Assembly (NCBI RefSeq): GCF_026914265.1
Contig: NC_069135.1
Location: 34,791,756 to 34,855,755, forward strand
Length of the DNA stretch: 64,000 nucleotides
DNA from: Mya arenaria
Taxonomy: Eukaryota > Mollusca > Bivalvia > Myida > Myidae
Direction: 5' to 3'
The position numbers and the translations under genes are program-made. Below the pieces are notes generated by a model. The model saw only the letters and a list, made by a program, of their open reading frames with translations. It was not told the origin of the DNA and did not search any database. Below, piece by piece: positions 14,101 through 29,100 of this stretch. Numbering within the stretch: the stretch's first letter is position 1; every line of letters starts with the position of its first letter.

Positions 14101-17100
14101 AACAAGTGTTCAGTGATAGTTGTAACTGTAACAAGTGTCCAGTGATAGATGTAACTGTAACAAGTGTTCAGTGATAGTTGTAACTGTAACATGTGGTCAG
14201 TGAAAGATGTAACTGTAACAAGTGTTCAGTGATAGATGTAACTGTAACAAGTGTTCAGTGATAGTTGTAACTGTAACAAGTGTTCAGTGATAGTTGTAAC
14301 TGTAACATGTGTTCAGTGATAGATGTAACTGTAACAAGTGTTCAGTGATAGATGTAACTGTAACAAGTGTTCAGTGATAGTTGTAACTGTAACATGTGTT
14401 CAGTGATAGTTGTAACTGTAACAAGTGTCCAGTGATAGATGTAACTGTAACAAGTGTTCAGTGATAGTTGTAACTGTAACAAGTGTTCAGTGATAGTTGT
14501 AACTGTAACATGTGTTCAGTGATAGATGTAACTGTAACATGTGTTCAGTGATAGTTGTAACTGTAACATGTGTTCAGTGATAGTTGTAACTGTCACATGT
14601 GTTTAGTGAAAGTTGTAACTGTAACAAGTGTTCAGTGATAGTTGTAACTGTAACAAGTGTTCAGTGATAGTTGTAACTGTAACAAGTGTTCAGTGATAGT
14701 TGTAACTGTAACATGTGTTCAGTGATAGACGTAACTGTAACATGTGTTCAGTGATAGTTGTAACTGTAACAAGTGTTCAGTGATAGTTGTAACTGTAACA
14801 TGTGTTTAGTGATAGTTGTAACTGTAACAAGTGTTCAGTGATAGTTGTAACTGTAACATGTGTTCAGTGATAGTTGTAACTGTAACAAGTGTTCAGTGAT
14901 AGTTGTAACTGTAACATGTGTTTAGTGAAAGTTGTAACTGTAACATGTGTTCAGTGATAGTTGTAACTGTAACTTGTGTTCAGTGATAGTTGTAACTGTC
15001 ACATGTGTTCAGTGATAGTTGTAACTGTAACATGTGTTTAGTGATAGTTGTAACTGTCACATGTGTTTAGTGAAAGTTGTAACTGTAACAAGTGTTCAGT
15101 GATAGTTGTAACTGTAACATGTGTTCAGTGATAGTTGTAACTGTCACATGTGTTTAGTGAAAGTTGTAACTGTAACAAGTGTTCAGTGATAGTTGTAACT
15201 GTAACAAGTGTTCAGTGATATTTGTAACTGTCACAAGTGTTCAGTGATAGTTGTAACTGTAGCATGTGTTTAGTGAAAGTTGTAACTGTAACAAGTGCTC
15301 AGTGATAGTTGTAACTGTAACAAGTGTTCAGTGATAGTTGTAACTGTAGCATGTGCTCAGTGATAGTTGTAACTGTAACAAGTGTTCAGTGATAGTTGTA
15401 ACTGTAACATGTGTTCAGTGATAGTTGTAACTGTAACATGCGTTCAGTGATAGTTGTAACTGTAACAAGTGTTCAGTGATAGTTGTAACTGTAACATGCG
15501 TTCAGTGATAGTTGTAACTGTAACAAGTGTTCAGTGATAGTTGTAACTGTAACATGCGTTCAGTGATAGTTGTAACTGTAACAAGTGTTCAGTGATAGTT
15601 GTAACTGTAACAAGTGTTCAGTGATAGTTGTAACTGTAACTTGTGTTCAGTGATAGTAGTAACTGCAACATGTGTTCAGTGATAGTTGTAACTGTAACAT
15701 GCGTTCAGTGATAGTTGTAACTGCAACATGTGTTCAGTGATAGTTGTAACTGTAACAAGTGTTCAGTGATAGTTGTAACTGTAACATGTGTTCAGTGATA
15801 GTTGTAACTGCAACATGTGCTCAGTGATAGTTGTAACTGTAACAAGTGTTCAGTGATAGTTGTAACTGTAACCTGTGTTCAGTGATAGTTGTAACTGTAA
15901 CATGTGTTCAGTGATAGTTGTAACTGTAACAAGTGTTCAGTGATAGTTGTAACTGTAACAAGTGTTCAGTGATAGTTGTAACTGTAATATGTGGTCAGTG
16001 ATAGTTGTAACTGTAACATGTGTTCAGTGATAGTTGTAACTGTAACAAGTGTTCAGTGATAGTTGTAACTGTAACAAGTGTTCAGTGATAGTTGTAACTG
16101 TAACAAGTGTTCAGTGATAGTTGTAACTGTAACATGTGTTCAGTGATAGTTGTAACTGTAACATGTGTTCAGTGATAGTTGTAACTGTAATATGTGTTCA
16201 GTGATAGTTGTAACTGTTACATGTGTTCAGTGATAGTTGTAACTGTAACAAGTGTTCATTGATAGTTGTAACTGTAATATGTGTTCAGTGATAGTTGTAA
16301 CTGTTACATGTGTTCAGTGATAGTTGTAACTGTAACAAGTGTTCAGTGATAGTTGTAACTGTAACCTGTGTTCAGTGATAGTTGTAACTGTAACATGTGT
16401 TCAGTGATAGTAGTAACTGCAACATGTGTTCAGTGATAGTTGTAACTGTAACATGTGTTCAGTGATAGTTGTAACTGTCACATGTGTTTAGTGAAAGTTG
16501 TAACTGTAACAAGTGTTCAGTGATAGTTGTAACTGTAACCTGTGTTCAGTGATAGTTGTAACTGTAACATGTGTTCAGTGATAGTTGTAACTGTAACAAG
16601 TGTTCAGTGATAGTTGTAACTGTAACAAGTGTTCAGTGATAGTTGTAACTGTAACAAGTGTTCAGTGATAGTTGTAACTGTAACATGTACTAAGTGATAG
16701 TTGTAACTGTAACAAGTGTTCAGTGATAGTTGTAACTGTAACATGTGTTCAGTGATAGTTGTAACTGTAACATGTGTTCAGTGATAGTTGTAACTGTAAC
16801 ATGTGTTCAGTGATAGTTGTAACTGTTACATGTGTTCAGTGATAGTTGTAACTGTAACAAGTGTTCAGTGATAGTTGTAACTGTAATATGTGTTCAGTGA
16901 TAGTTGTAACTGTTACATGTGTTCAGTGATAGTTGTAACTGTAACAAGTGTTCAGTGATAGTTGTAACTGTAACCTGTGTTCAGTGATAGTTGTAACTGT
17001 AACATGTGTTCAGTGATAGTAGTAACTGCAACATGTGTTCAGTGATAGTTGTAACTGTAATATGTGTTCAGTGATAGTTGTAACTGTAATATGTGTTCAG

Positions 17101-20100
17101 TGATAGTTGTAACTGTTACATGTGTTCAGTGATAGTTGTAACTGTAACAAGTGTTCAGTGATAGTTGTAACTGTAACATGTGTTCAGTGATAGTTGTAAC
17201 TGTAACATGTGTTCAGTGATAGTTGTAACTGTAATATGTGTTCAGTGATAGTTGTAACTGTTACATGTGTTCAGTGATAGTTGTAACTGTAACAAGTGTT
17301 CAGTGATAGTTGTAACTGTAATATGTGTTCAGTGATAGTTGTAACTGTTACATGTGTTCAGTGATAGTTGTAACTGTAACAAGTGTTCAGTGATAGTTGT
17401 AACTGTAACCTGTGTTCAGTGATAGTTGTAACTGTAACATGTGTTCAGTGATAGTAGTAACTGCAATATGTGTTCAGTGATAGTTGTAACTGTAACATGT
17501 GTTCAGTGATAGTTGTAACTGTAATATGTGTTCAGTGATAGTTGTAACTGTTACATGTGTTCAGTGATAGTTGTAACTGTAACAAGTGTTCAGTGATAGT
17601 TGTAACTGTAATATGTGTTCAGTGATAGTTGTAACTGTTACATGTGTTCAGTGATAGTTGTAACTGTAACAAGTGTTCAGTGATAGTTGTAACTGTAACA
17701 AGTGTTCAGTGATAGTTGTAACTGTAACATGTGTTCAGTGATAGTTGTAACTGTAACATGTGTTCAGTGATAGTTGTAACTGTAACATGTGTTCAGTGAT
17801 AGTAGTAACTGTAACATGTGTTCAGTGATAGTTGTAACTGTAACAAGTGTTCAGTGATAGTTGTAACTGTAACATGTGTTCAGTGATAGTTGTGACTGTA
17901 ACATGTGTTCAGTGATAGTTGTAACTGTAACATGTGTTCAGTGATAGTTGTAACTGTAACATGTGTTCAGTGATAGTAGTAACTGTAACATGTGTTCAGT
18001 GATAGTTGTAACTGTAACAAGTGTTCAGTGATAGTTGTAACTGTAACATGCGTTCAGTGATAGTTGTAACTGCAACATGTGTTCAGTGATAGTTGTAACT
18101 GTAACAAGTGTTCAGTGATAGTTGTAACTGTAACATGTGTTCAGTGATAGTTGTAACTGCAACATGTGCTCAGTGATAGTTGTAACTGTAACATGTGTTC
18201 AGTGATAGTTGTAACTGTAACCTGTGTTCAGTGATAGTTGTAACTGTAACATGTGTTCAGTGATAGTTGTAACTGTAACAAGTGTTCAGTGATAGTTGTA
18301 ACTGTAATATGTGGTCAGTGATAGTTGTAACTGTAACATGTGTTCAGTGATAGTTGTAACTGTAACAAGTGTTCAGTGATAGTTGTAACTGTAACAAGTG
18401 TTCAGTGATAGTTGTAACTGTAACAAGTGTTCAGTGATAGTTGTAACTGTAACATGTGTTCAGTGATAGTTGTAACTGTAACATGTGTTCAGTGATAGTT
18501 GTAACTGTAATATGTGTTCAGTGATAGTTGTAACTGTTACATGTGTTCAGTGATAGTTGTAACTGTAACAAGTGTTCATTGATAGTTGTAACTGTAATAT
18601 GTGGTCAGTGATAGTTGTAACTGTTACATGTGTTCAGTGATAGTTGTAACTGCAACATGTGTTCAGTGATAGTTGTAACTGTAACAAGTGTTCAGTGATA
18701 GTTGTAACTGTAACAAGTGTTCAGTGATAGTTGTAACTGTAACATGTGTTCAGTGATAGTTGTAACTGTAACAAGTGTTCAGTGATAGTTGTAACTGTAA
18801 CATGTGTTCAGTGATAGTTGTAACTGTAACATGTGTTCAGTGATAGTTGTAACTGTAACATGTGTTCAGTGATAGTTGTAACTGTAACATGTGTTCAGTG
18901 ATAGTTGTAACTGCAACATGTGTTCAGTGATAGTTGTAACTGTAACAAGTGTTCAGTGATAGTTGTAACTGTAACATGTGTTCAGTGATAGTTGTAACTG
19001 TAACATGCGTTCAGTGATAGTTGTAACTGCAACATGTGTTCAGTGATAGTTGTAACTGTAACAAGTGTTCAGTGATAGTTGTAACTGTAACATGTGTTCA
19101 GTGATAGTTGTAACTGTAACATGCGTTCAGTGATAGTTGTAACTGTAACTTGTGTTCAGTGATAGTTGTAATTGTAACATGTGTTCAGTGATAGTTGTAA
19201 CTGTAACATGTGTTCATTGATAGTTGTAACTGTAATATGTGGTCAGTGATAGTTGTAACTGTTACATGTGTTCAGTGATAGTTGTAACTGCAACATGTGT
19301 TCAGTGATAGTTGTAACTGTAACAAGTGTTCAGTGATAGTTGTAACTGTAACAAGTGTTCAGTGATAGTTGTAACTGTAACATGTGTTCAGTGATAGTTG
19401 TAACTGTAACAAGTGTTCAGTGATAGTTGTAACTGTAACAAGTGTTTAGTGAAAGTTGTAACTGTAACATGCGTTCAGTGATAGTTGTAACTGTAACATG
19501 TGTTCAGTGATAGTTGTAACTGTAACATGTGTTCAGTGATAGTGGTAACTGTAACAAGTGTTCATTGATAGTTGTAACTGTAACATGTGTTCAGTGATAG
19601 TTGTAACTGTTACATGTGTTCAGTGATAGTTGTAACTGTAACATGTGTTCAGTGATAGTTGTAACTGTTACATGTGTTCAGTGATAGTTGTAACTGTAAC
19701 ATGTGTTCAGTGATAGTTGTAACTGTAACAAGTGTTCAGTGATAGTAGTAACTGTAACCTGTGTTCAGTGATAGTAGTAACTGTAACATGTGTTTAGTGA
19801 TAGTTGTAACTGTTACATGTGTTCAGTGATAGTTGTAACTGTAACATGTGTTCAGTGATAGTTGTAACTGTAACATGTGTTCAGTGATAGTTGTAACTGT
19901 TACATGTGTTCAGTGATAGTTGTAACTGTAACATGTGTTCAGTGATAGTTGTAACTGTAACATGTGTTTAGTGAAAGTTGTAACTGTAACATGTGTTCAG
20001 TGATAGTTGTAACTGTAACATGTGTTCAGTGATAGTTGTAACTGTAACATGTGTTCAGTGATAGTTGTAACTGTAACATCTGTTCAGTGATAGTTGTAAC

Positions 20101-23100
20101 TGTAACATGTGTTCAGTGATAGTTGTAACTGTAACATGTGTTCAGTGATAGTTGTAACTGTAACATCTGTTCAGTGATAGTTGTAACTGTAACATGTGTT
20201 CAGTGATAGTTGTAACTGTAACATCTGTTCAGTGATAGTTGTAACTGTAACATCTGTTCAGTGATAGTTGTAACTGTAACATGTGTTCAGTGATAGTTGT
20301 AACTGTAACATCTGTTCAGTGATAGTTGTAACTGTAACATGTGTTCAGTGATAGTTGTAACTGTAACATCTGTTCAGTGATAGTTGTAACTGTAACATCT
20401 GTTCAGTGATAGTTGTAACTGTAACATGTGCTCAGTGATAGTTGTAACTGTAACATGTGTTCAGTGATAGTTGTAACTGTAACATGTGTTCAGTGATAGT
20501 TGTAACTATAACATGTGTTCAGTGATAGTTGTAACTGTAACATGTGTTCAGTGATAGTTGTAACTGTAACATGTGTTCAGTGATAGTTGTAACTGTAACA
20601 TGTGTTCAGTGATAGTTGTGACTGTAACATGCGTTCAGTGATAGTTGTAACTGTAACATGTGTTCAGTGATAGTTGTAACTGTAACATGTGTTCAGTGAT
20701 AGTTGTAACTGTAACAAGTGTTCAGTGATACGGTATAGTCAACACCGACTTTATAAGATATCAGACCCTCATTAAATCTATTTCCGCAGAAACGAAACAA
20801 CAGCTGATAAATGACGGAATTAATCACATTAACGACACGTCGCTTCGAGATAAAATGGTAGAATCTAGGCAAAGAAATAATATCCTGTACTTAATACTGA
20901 ACAAAGCACAATAACATCTCCAGCTTCAGACATAAAATGGACTGAAGCCCTGGAAGAAAATGTTGAGTGGAAAAAATATACTGTAATATATACACATCTA
21001 CAATAGATACTACGTTACGTAGCTTTTACTATTAATTTCTTTTTACATGATTATTGTTTATTGACACTAGTATTTGCATAGTAACTTCCCTTTATATTAA
21101 GACTGATACTTAGACATGCCAGAGTTACTCCCCTTTGATGTAAATTGACCATTTGCAATTTAAAAGGAGTCATTTGATGAAACACCAGCTCTAACATGTT
21201 TCTGGCATATTATTATTGTAAGTTATCATCGATACTAAGTTCATTATGTTACTTATTGTATTCATTAATGTACTGTACCAATTATTGTTTAGTATCGTTT
21301 CCAATGTTAATTATCGGGACAACATATTATTATTTGGTAAATATCTGAGTATGTCTCATTCATGTATTTCAGACTGTGTTCATTGTTAATCTAATAAAGA
21401 AACACAAAAAGACCACGTTCTTATATGAACACAGTAACACAATGCCAGTCGCACACTGCCCAATACCAGGATGCGAGTACGTGACGGAGGACGTTGAGGT
21501 AGCAATCGTGGCTGCACTTATTACGGCTCATTCCATGGTCCACGCCCCAGGCCCATCCGCCAAAATTGAGAGGGTCAAGCGACCAACAATTGCGTTAGCT
21601 GGTACCAGTGAGGACTGGGCTTATTTCTTATCGCGTTGGACAGATTATGTCGCTGCTACCAAACTCGAAGGTCGCACCAAAGTGGTTCAGTTATTAAAAT
21701 GTTGTGATGAACCTCTCAGAAAGGACTTGACACGTACAAATGGTAACACCCTTACAGAACTTACTGCAGATCAGGTGCTCACAGCCATCAAGGCACTAGC
21801 CGTTCGCGAGGAGAATACAATGGTTGCAAGAGTTAATCTACATAACATGAAACAAGATCGTGATGAAACCGTGAGAAGTTTCGGTGCGCGTATACGTGGT
21901 CAAGCAGGTGTTTGCAAGTTTTATGTGAAATGTGCCAACTGTGCTTCAGACGTCAATTACACTGACGCCATTCTTCGCGATGTACTCACAAAAGGACTTG
22001 CCGACCCAGACATACAGCTAGACCTCCTGGGCGACAGTAACCAGGAGATGAATCTGGAGGACGTGTTTAAGTTCGTAGAAGCGAAAGAGGCGGGAAAGCG
22101 CTCAGCTTCGAAACTTTTGGACTCCAATGCAGTGGCAGCTGCAAGCAGCTCTTATCGAAAGCTCAAGCACGTAAATCAGCCGACGCCCAAGGACAAAACA
22201 GAAACATGCACATATTGTGGTACCAGAGGTCACGGAAAAAGCTCCACATCTAGTGTTCGACGAAATGAGTGCCCAGCATATGGACACATATGCGACTTGT
22301 GTAATCGCAATCATCATATTGAAAGTGTTTGTCGTAGTAAAGATAAGCCTAAACTTAACAGAAACATTAACACATTCTCAAAGAATTCAGCTGTATTTGA
22401 TGCTTTATGTACTGTTAATGATACTTTTGTTAATGCCTTTGACGATTCTAGCACGTTAAGTGAGTCTGGTGTTGAGCGTGCATTACGCATTGACCACCAT
22501 GTATATGATAAACTTTCAGACACATGGGTTAAGAAACGATCAGCCTCTCAACCATTTGTTAATGTTGTTGCTACAGTTTCTCATGATGATTACTCTGCCC
22601 TTGGTTTTGACTTGAAAAACAAATGCTTTATTTCAGCTACTATACCTGCCATGGCAGATACAGGATGCCAGAGTTGCCTAACTGGTTTGAAAGTCCTCAA
22701 CAAGCTAGGCCTGCGCGAATCAGACCTCATCCCAGTGACCATGAACATGCATACAGCAACAAATGTTGGAATCAAGATCATCGGTGCTACGATACTCCGC
22801 TTGCGTGCCACTAACGATACAGGCATACCGATAGAGACCCGACAGATGACTTACGTATGTGATACCACTGACAGGATGTTCCTCAGCAGAGAAGCCTGCT
22901 CAGCACTAGGTATTATTCCCGATGCCTTCCCTGCGGTTGGTGCATACGCAGCAAATGCTGTCACGGTGAATCCCCACCCATCACCATTGGCAACGCATCC
23001 ATGTGACTGTCCCAAACGCCAAATGCCCCCTCCCCCTCCCACAAGGATGCCATTCCCTGGCACATCTGAGAATTTACAGCGTTTAAAAACCTTCCTCCTA

Positions 23101-26100
23101 GACCACTACAGTGCTAGTACTTTCAACACATGTGAGCATCAACCACTGCCTTTGATGGACACACCCCCGATGAAACTCATGGTAGACGACACTGCGGAAC
23201 CCATTGCCCATCATACACCCATACCTGTCCCTATTCACTGGCGTGAGTCGGTCAAGGCCGGTTTAGACCAAGATGTCCGTTTAGGCGTCATAGAGCCAGT
23301 CCCAATCGGTGAACCCGTGACATGGTGTCATAGGATGGTCATATGCGCAAAGAAAAACGGTGAGCCTCGCAGGACAGTCGACTTCCAAGCCCTCAATGCT
23401 AACGCAACACGTGAAACCCATCATACCCAATCACCATTTTACCAAGCCCGTTCTGTCCCACATGGCAAAAAGAAAACAGTGTTTGATGCTTGGAACGGTT
23501 ACCACAGTGTACCAATACGCGAAGAAGACCGTCACCTGACGACATTTATCACTCCATGGGGACGATACAGGTATAAAACAGCACCCCAGGGGTACATTGC
23601 ATCCGGTGACGGATACACACGAAGGTACGATGAACTTGTCTCAGACTTCCCTAACAAGACGAAATGCGTAGATGACGTGTTGCTATGGTCTGATTCCATA
23701 GAAGAAAGTTTCTTTCAGGCAGTTCGTTGGTTGGACTTATGTGGCAAGAACGGCATTACCCTAAACCCCACGAAGTTTGCCTTTGCTGAGGACACAGTAG
23801 AATTTGCAGGGTTTGAGTTAACACAAGACAACGTCCGTCCATGCAAGAAGTTCCTTCGAGCAATCCTCGACTTTCCAACACCGAAGAATATAACTGACAT
23901 ACGTTCGTGGTTTGGGCTTGTCAATCAAGTTGCGTATGCATTCAGTATGGCCGACAAGATGATACCATTCCGACAACTGTTGAAGTCAAATGTGCCATTC
24001 CGCTGGACAGAAGAACTACAAGACTTGTTTGAAGACTCCAAACGCGTCATTGCCGGTGAGATCGAAATGGGTGTTCGAATATTTGATCCTAACAAACCAA
24101 CGTGCTTGGCAACAGATTGGTCAAAAGATGGCATAGGTTTCTTTCTGCTCCAGAAACACTGTCCCTGTCCCATTTCCAAACCATTTTGCTGCAATGATGG
24201 TTGGAAGATTACCCTTGTCGGAAGCCGTTTTACACATAGCGCAGAATCCAGATATGCCCCAATCGAAGGTGAGGCCCTAGCTGTGGCAGATGCTTTAGAT
24301 AAGGCAAGGTATTTCGTTTTAGGGTGCAATCAATTGATCGTTGCTGTTGACCACAAGCCGTTGCTGAAGGTGCTCGGTGATAGATCTCTTGAGGACATCT
24401 CTAACCCACGTCTACGTAACCTGAAAGAAAAGACGCTGCGCTATAAGTTCCGAATAGTCCATATCCCTGGTGTCAAACATCGGGCAACTGACTGTTTATC
24501 TCGACACCCGACTGGCGACCCAGAAAAAATGGAACTCGCAGATGATATAGCTTCAGTACAGTCTCTTTTGCCTATTTTCACTCACAACCCTTCGCTGATG
24601 AATGGACTTCGTACCTCGGACACAGATTTGCTGATTGACGACACCGTGAAGATTGCAGCAGTTTCTTCATTGAATGCCATTCAATCAGTTACTTGGGATC
24701 GCGTTCGCGCTGCCACTTCAAGTGACCCAGATCTGCACACTTTACTGGGTATTATCGAGTCTGGTGTGCCGGACAATCGCCAGGAGATCCCAGCGACACT
24801 AAGAGAGTTTTTTTCCTTTTCGAGATCACTTGCACACGGCAGACGGAGTGATTCTCTACAAAGATCGAGTGGTCATTCCACCATCTCTTAGACAGGAGGT
24901 TTTGGACTCGTTGCATTCTGCGCACCAAGGTGTTACAGCGATGACGGCTAGAGCAGAATCCTCAGTCTTCTGGCCGGGAATTACACCAGCCATCAGTAAT
25001 CAACGAGCAACCTGTCAGCATTGCAACCGTATAGCCCCATCTAACCCTAGCGCGCCACCAACACCATTGACAGACCCAGATTACCCATTCCAGTGCGTGT
25101 GCGCCGATTACTTCCACTATAAGGGCTGTAACTACTTATTGGTAGTCGATAGATACTCAAACTGGCCAATAGTTGAGCGAGCTCATTGCGGGGCTGATGG
25201 TTTAATAGAATGCCTTCGGCGTACCTTTGTCACATTTGGCATCCCTGATGAATTAGCCTCTGACGGGGGACCTGAATTTACATCCACCGCCACCCGCACG
25301 TTTCTAAAGAATTGGGGTGTCCACCACCGTCTCTCATCAGTTGCTTTTCCTCATAGCAACTGTCGTGCAGAAGTTGGGGTCAAAACTGTGAAACGCCTCA
25401 TAATGGACAACACAAAACCAGATGGGGGTCTTGATACAGACTCTTTCCAACGGGCGATTCTGCAATACAGGAACACACCAGATAGAGACACCAAACACTC
25501 TCCATCCATGTGCGTTTTTGGTCGCCCTATTCGCGACTTCATTCCCATCCCACCTGGTCGATATCAACCTCATGCTACTTGGTACGACACCTTAACTTTA
25601 CGGGAAGACGCACTTAGGAAGCGCCACATGAAAGAAAAAGAGAGATTATCACAACATACGAAACGTTTACCACCATTAGCTACGGGAGACCATGTCCGTA
25701 TTCAGAATCAAATAGGCCAACATCCCCTGAAATGGGATAAGACTGGAACAGTCATTGAAGTCCGCCAGTTCGATCAGTACGTGGTCCGCATCGATGGATC
25801 AGGACGGGTCACACTCCGTAACAGGAAGTTTCTGCGACGTTTTGTCCCAGTTAATCCTACACCGTCTAGACTGACAATTGATAGAGACCTAGCGATGTGT
25901 CGACAATACCCCACACAGCCCACAACCGGGCCGGCGAATCAGCCAATAAATCCCTCATTGGACCCTGGTCATGAACAGATTCAAGGGAATACAACAAGTT
26001 CAACATCACTGCCTGCGACAACGGATGCATCGCATTGGAAGTCATCAAACCCTATGACGACCACCCCTCTTATCCACAGAATCAATAGTCGTCAACATAC

Positions 26101-29100
26101 AGATCCACATATACCTACTACCACAGTCGGCGAGCCAGTGGAGCCAACTAACGACGCACCAGTCCCTCTTGTACCTCCACTCACATCTACCACACAACGA
26201 GATAACCCATCAACGAGCCAGTCTGTACATACCACACCTCTGCGAAAATCCAATCGCCCAACAAAAAAGCCTGCGTGGCATAATGACTTTGATATGTAGA
26301 TGTCTTATCATAAAACACTTCTTGCGAGTCTGATAGACCGCAGTTTGATTCAAACTTCGTAATTATATCTGTTTGCATTGTTTAGCTGATATTTTTGCTT
26401 CAGTTTTCTGCCTAGTCAATTCTCTAGTCATTGTTATTCATAGCTACATTTTTTTTTTCACAACAGCCTTTATGTCATTATATTACAAAAGACTCGAAGG
26501 GGGATACATGATTATTGTTTATTGACACTAGTATTTGCATAGTAACTTCCCTTTATATTAAGACTGATACTTAGACATGCCAGAGTTACTCCCCTTTGAT
26601 GTAAATTGACCATTTGCAATTTAAAAGGAGTCATTTGATGAAACACCAGCTCTAACATGTTTCTGGCATATTATTATTGTAAGTTATCATCGATACTAAG
26701 TTCATTATGTTACTTATTGTATTCATTAATGTACTGTACCAATTATTGTTTAGTATCGTTTCCAATGTTAATTATCGGGACAACATATTATTATTTGGTA
26801 AATATCTGAGTAGGTCTCATTCATGTATTTCAGACTGTGTTCATTGTTAATCTAATAAAGAAACACAAAAAGACCACGTTCTTATACTTTTAAGACCAAT
26901 ACCAACCAACAAACTGCTTTTTAAATTGAAACTTGTCGAGTGTAGCTTATCTATTGAACATTTATACTGGGAATGTTACAAGACACAACAGTTATGGAAT
27001 AAATTAAACAATTTCATAGCTTCAACAACAATTAATATAATTAAAGGTAAACGTGAAGCTTTATCGGGAACAGTGACAAAAAACAAATACAACAACATAT
27101 ATGCAACTTTCTTATTATTCTAATGAAATTTATATACATTCAACCAATCATAATAATAGAACACTTTCCTTTGATGCATACTTGACGTATTTGAAATTAG
27201 GGATTAAAATAGAAGAACAAATTGCGTTGAACAATGACAACCTTGAAACCCACAACAAAAATGGGAAGTACTTAAACATACAATATAACTAAATGATAAA
27301 AACACAATTAGCCATACAAAGAAATCTTCGACTCAAAAAATTAAAAAAAAAAACATTAATGGAATATATAATCTTATACAGGGGACATCGATCGTATAAA
27401 CATCATACGATCAGGTGTGTATGCAGTGTGTATGTGTGCGTGCGTGTGCGCGCGTGTGGGAGCGAGTGTATGTGTTTTTGCATGTGTGTGAGAGCATTAT
27501 TGTTTCTGAATATATTTATATCCTATCAAAATACATAGATATGTTGTATATGTTTAGAATTTAAAACTTTACTGATATATATTTACACCTCAACTTCCAT
27601 TCCTTAAATGAACTGCCTTTCGGCAATTGCGTTCATCAATCGATGAACGCAACATCTTCGGATATGTTCGGATCGCAATTCATCGCATAACAATATACAT
27701 GAAAACTATTGATTTTGTTATTGTTTGTATTGTGTCACCAGGTCCCGTAAAATATAAATCAACATTTTAGAAAGTGTTAATTTGTTATATTTTAAACGTA
27801 TTGCTGCCATCAGTGTTTAAATTAAACGTTTAAAAGTGATGTCCAGTGGTTGATCTTTTCCCGCGTTATTCTGACGTCATTTGAAAAAATTGTTTCCGGT
27901 AACAGTCGGGTCGTTGGGTAAGAAAGGATTACCGTACGGTTTTCTTAAATGAAATGAAGTATTTTGTTAACAATTCTTCAATAAAATAAGGAACTATTGG
28001 TGTAAATATAAGTAATGAATTGCGGGGTTGATGTCATTATCGGGGATATGAACGCAATTGGGCTGGTCAAAGTACGCGTGGAGTCCTTCGGACTCAACAC
28101 ACTTTGACCAGCCCAATTGCGTTCATACCCCGATAATGACATCAGCCCCGCAATTCATTCCTTAAATATATATCCATGTGAAAAATAAATGAGAAAAAAA
28201 AACATCGGCAATTTTCATATTTATATGTATACGACTTTGAAATATTTTGTTTACCTTTAAGTGTGCAATTACCATGTACATTTAGAATACAACCTACATT
28301 TTCATCCAATTGGAAGATTTTTTATCATAGTTTGAATATATAGACCAAATACTATGTAAACCTTTCTCTATGACGAATAAAAGACGTTTCTTTCTTTTTT
28401 CAAGTATTTTTTCACGTAAGAATCTCACCCGGGCAATTATCACTGGAGGCCTTACACGTCACCTTTCTGATGGGACCCTTGTCCCCGTATTCGCACGGGG
28501 TGATCTCGCCCTCCTCCCGTACACAGATCCGCACCTGGAGTCTGCGGAGACATAGTGAGAGTATACGTTTGTACTCGTTAAAGTAATCGTAAAACAAGTT
28601 ATCTTAGCACTTTATATTGACTAAATCATTAGCGGTTCAAAGTAAACCGTCCATATGGCAGAACACAATACATTACACCAGAATGCACACTTTTTAGACT
28701 AGAATACGCCAGACGACAACGATACCGCATTGAGAGCCTGTATCTACTGTTCCTTTTATGGCTCAAGACCACAGTTATCTGCCCCCCGTTGACCCGGATG
28801 TGAATACAAAAAAAAATAGTGCTTGTGTTCAAGTATCAATATTTATTTAAAAATGAATGAAAAAGAAGCAAAAAAGGTTCTTTTTGCATAGAACTTGACT
28901 GAATTTGACACTCCATTGCAGAAATTGATAGTTTTCAGTGTAAATATTGGAAAAATCATAGCTTGTGGAAGTCTGAAAATTAGTTGTTTGTATCCGATTG
29001 ACTCCTTGGCGGAAGGGTTATGTATTTGAAGTCAATTTTGACAGTCGGGTCACTGGTCAACATGGTGTTTTCTTGTGATTATATTTTGTGTCTTGACTTG

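Larger units (their letters stand above)
21044..26886 (+). mobile_element. Ty3/Gypsy LTR retrotransposon, full length (5.84 kb)
   Basis: Two 382-bp LTRs flank a gag-pol body, bounded by a 5-bp duplication (CTTTT). The order is gag, protease, reverse transcriptase, RNase H, integrase, which is the Ty3/Gypsy order. No envelope frame follows. The two LTRs differ visibly at one base (gagtaTgtc / gagtaGgtc), so insertion is recent. A purine tract precedes the 3' LTR. I could not identify a standard TGG-type primer-binding site right after the 5' LTR. The pol frame is broken near 24810-24830. The element sits in a LINE remnant inside intron 3 of the minus-strand TSP1 gene, antisense to it. Confidence 0.95.

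Noticed and set aside
8541..20730. CRISPR-like regular array
   Set aside because: The 29-bp period equals a typical CRISPR repeat length, but there are no unique spacers: units are head-to-tail. The genome is eukaryotic and no cas genes are present.
23925..24329. 134-codon minus-strand ORF inside the Gypsy element
   Set aside because: Antisense shadow of the RNase H region; no independent features.
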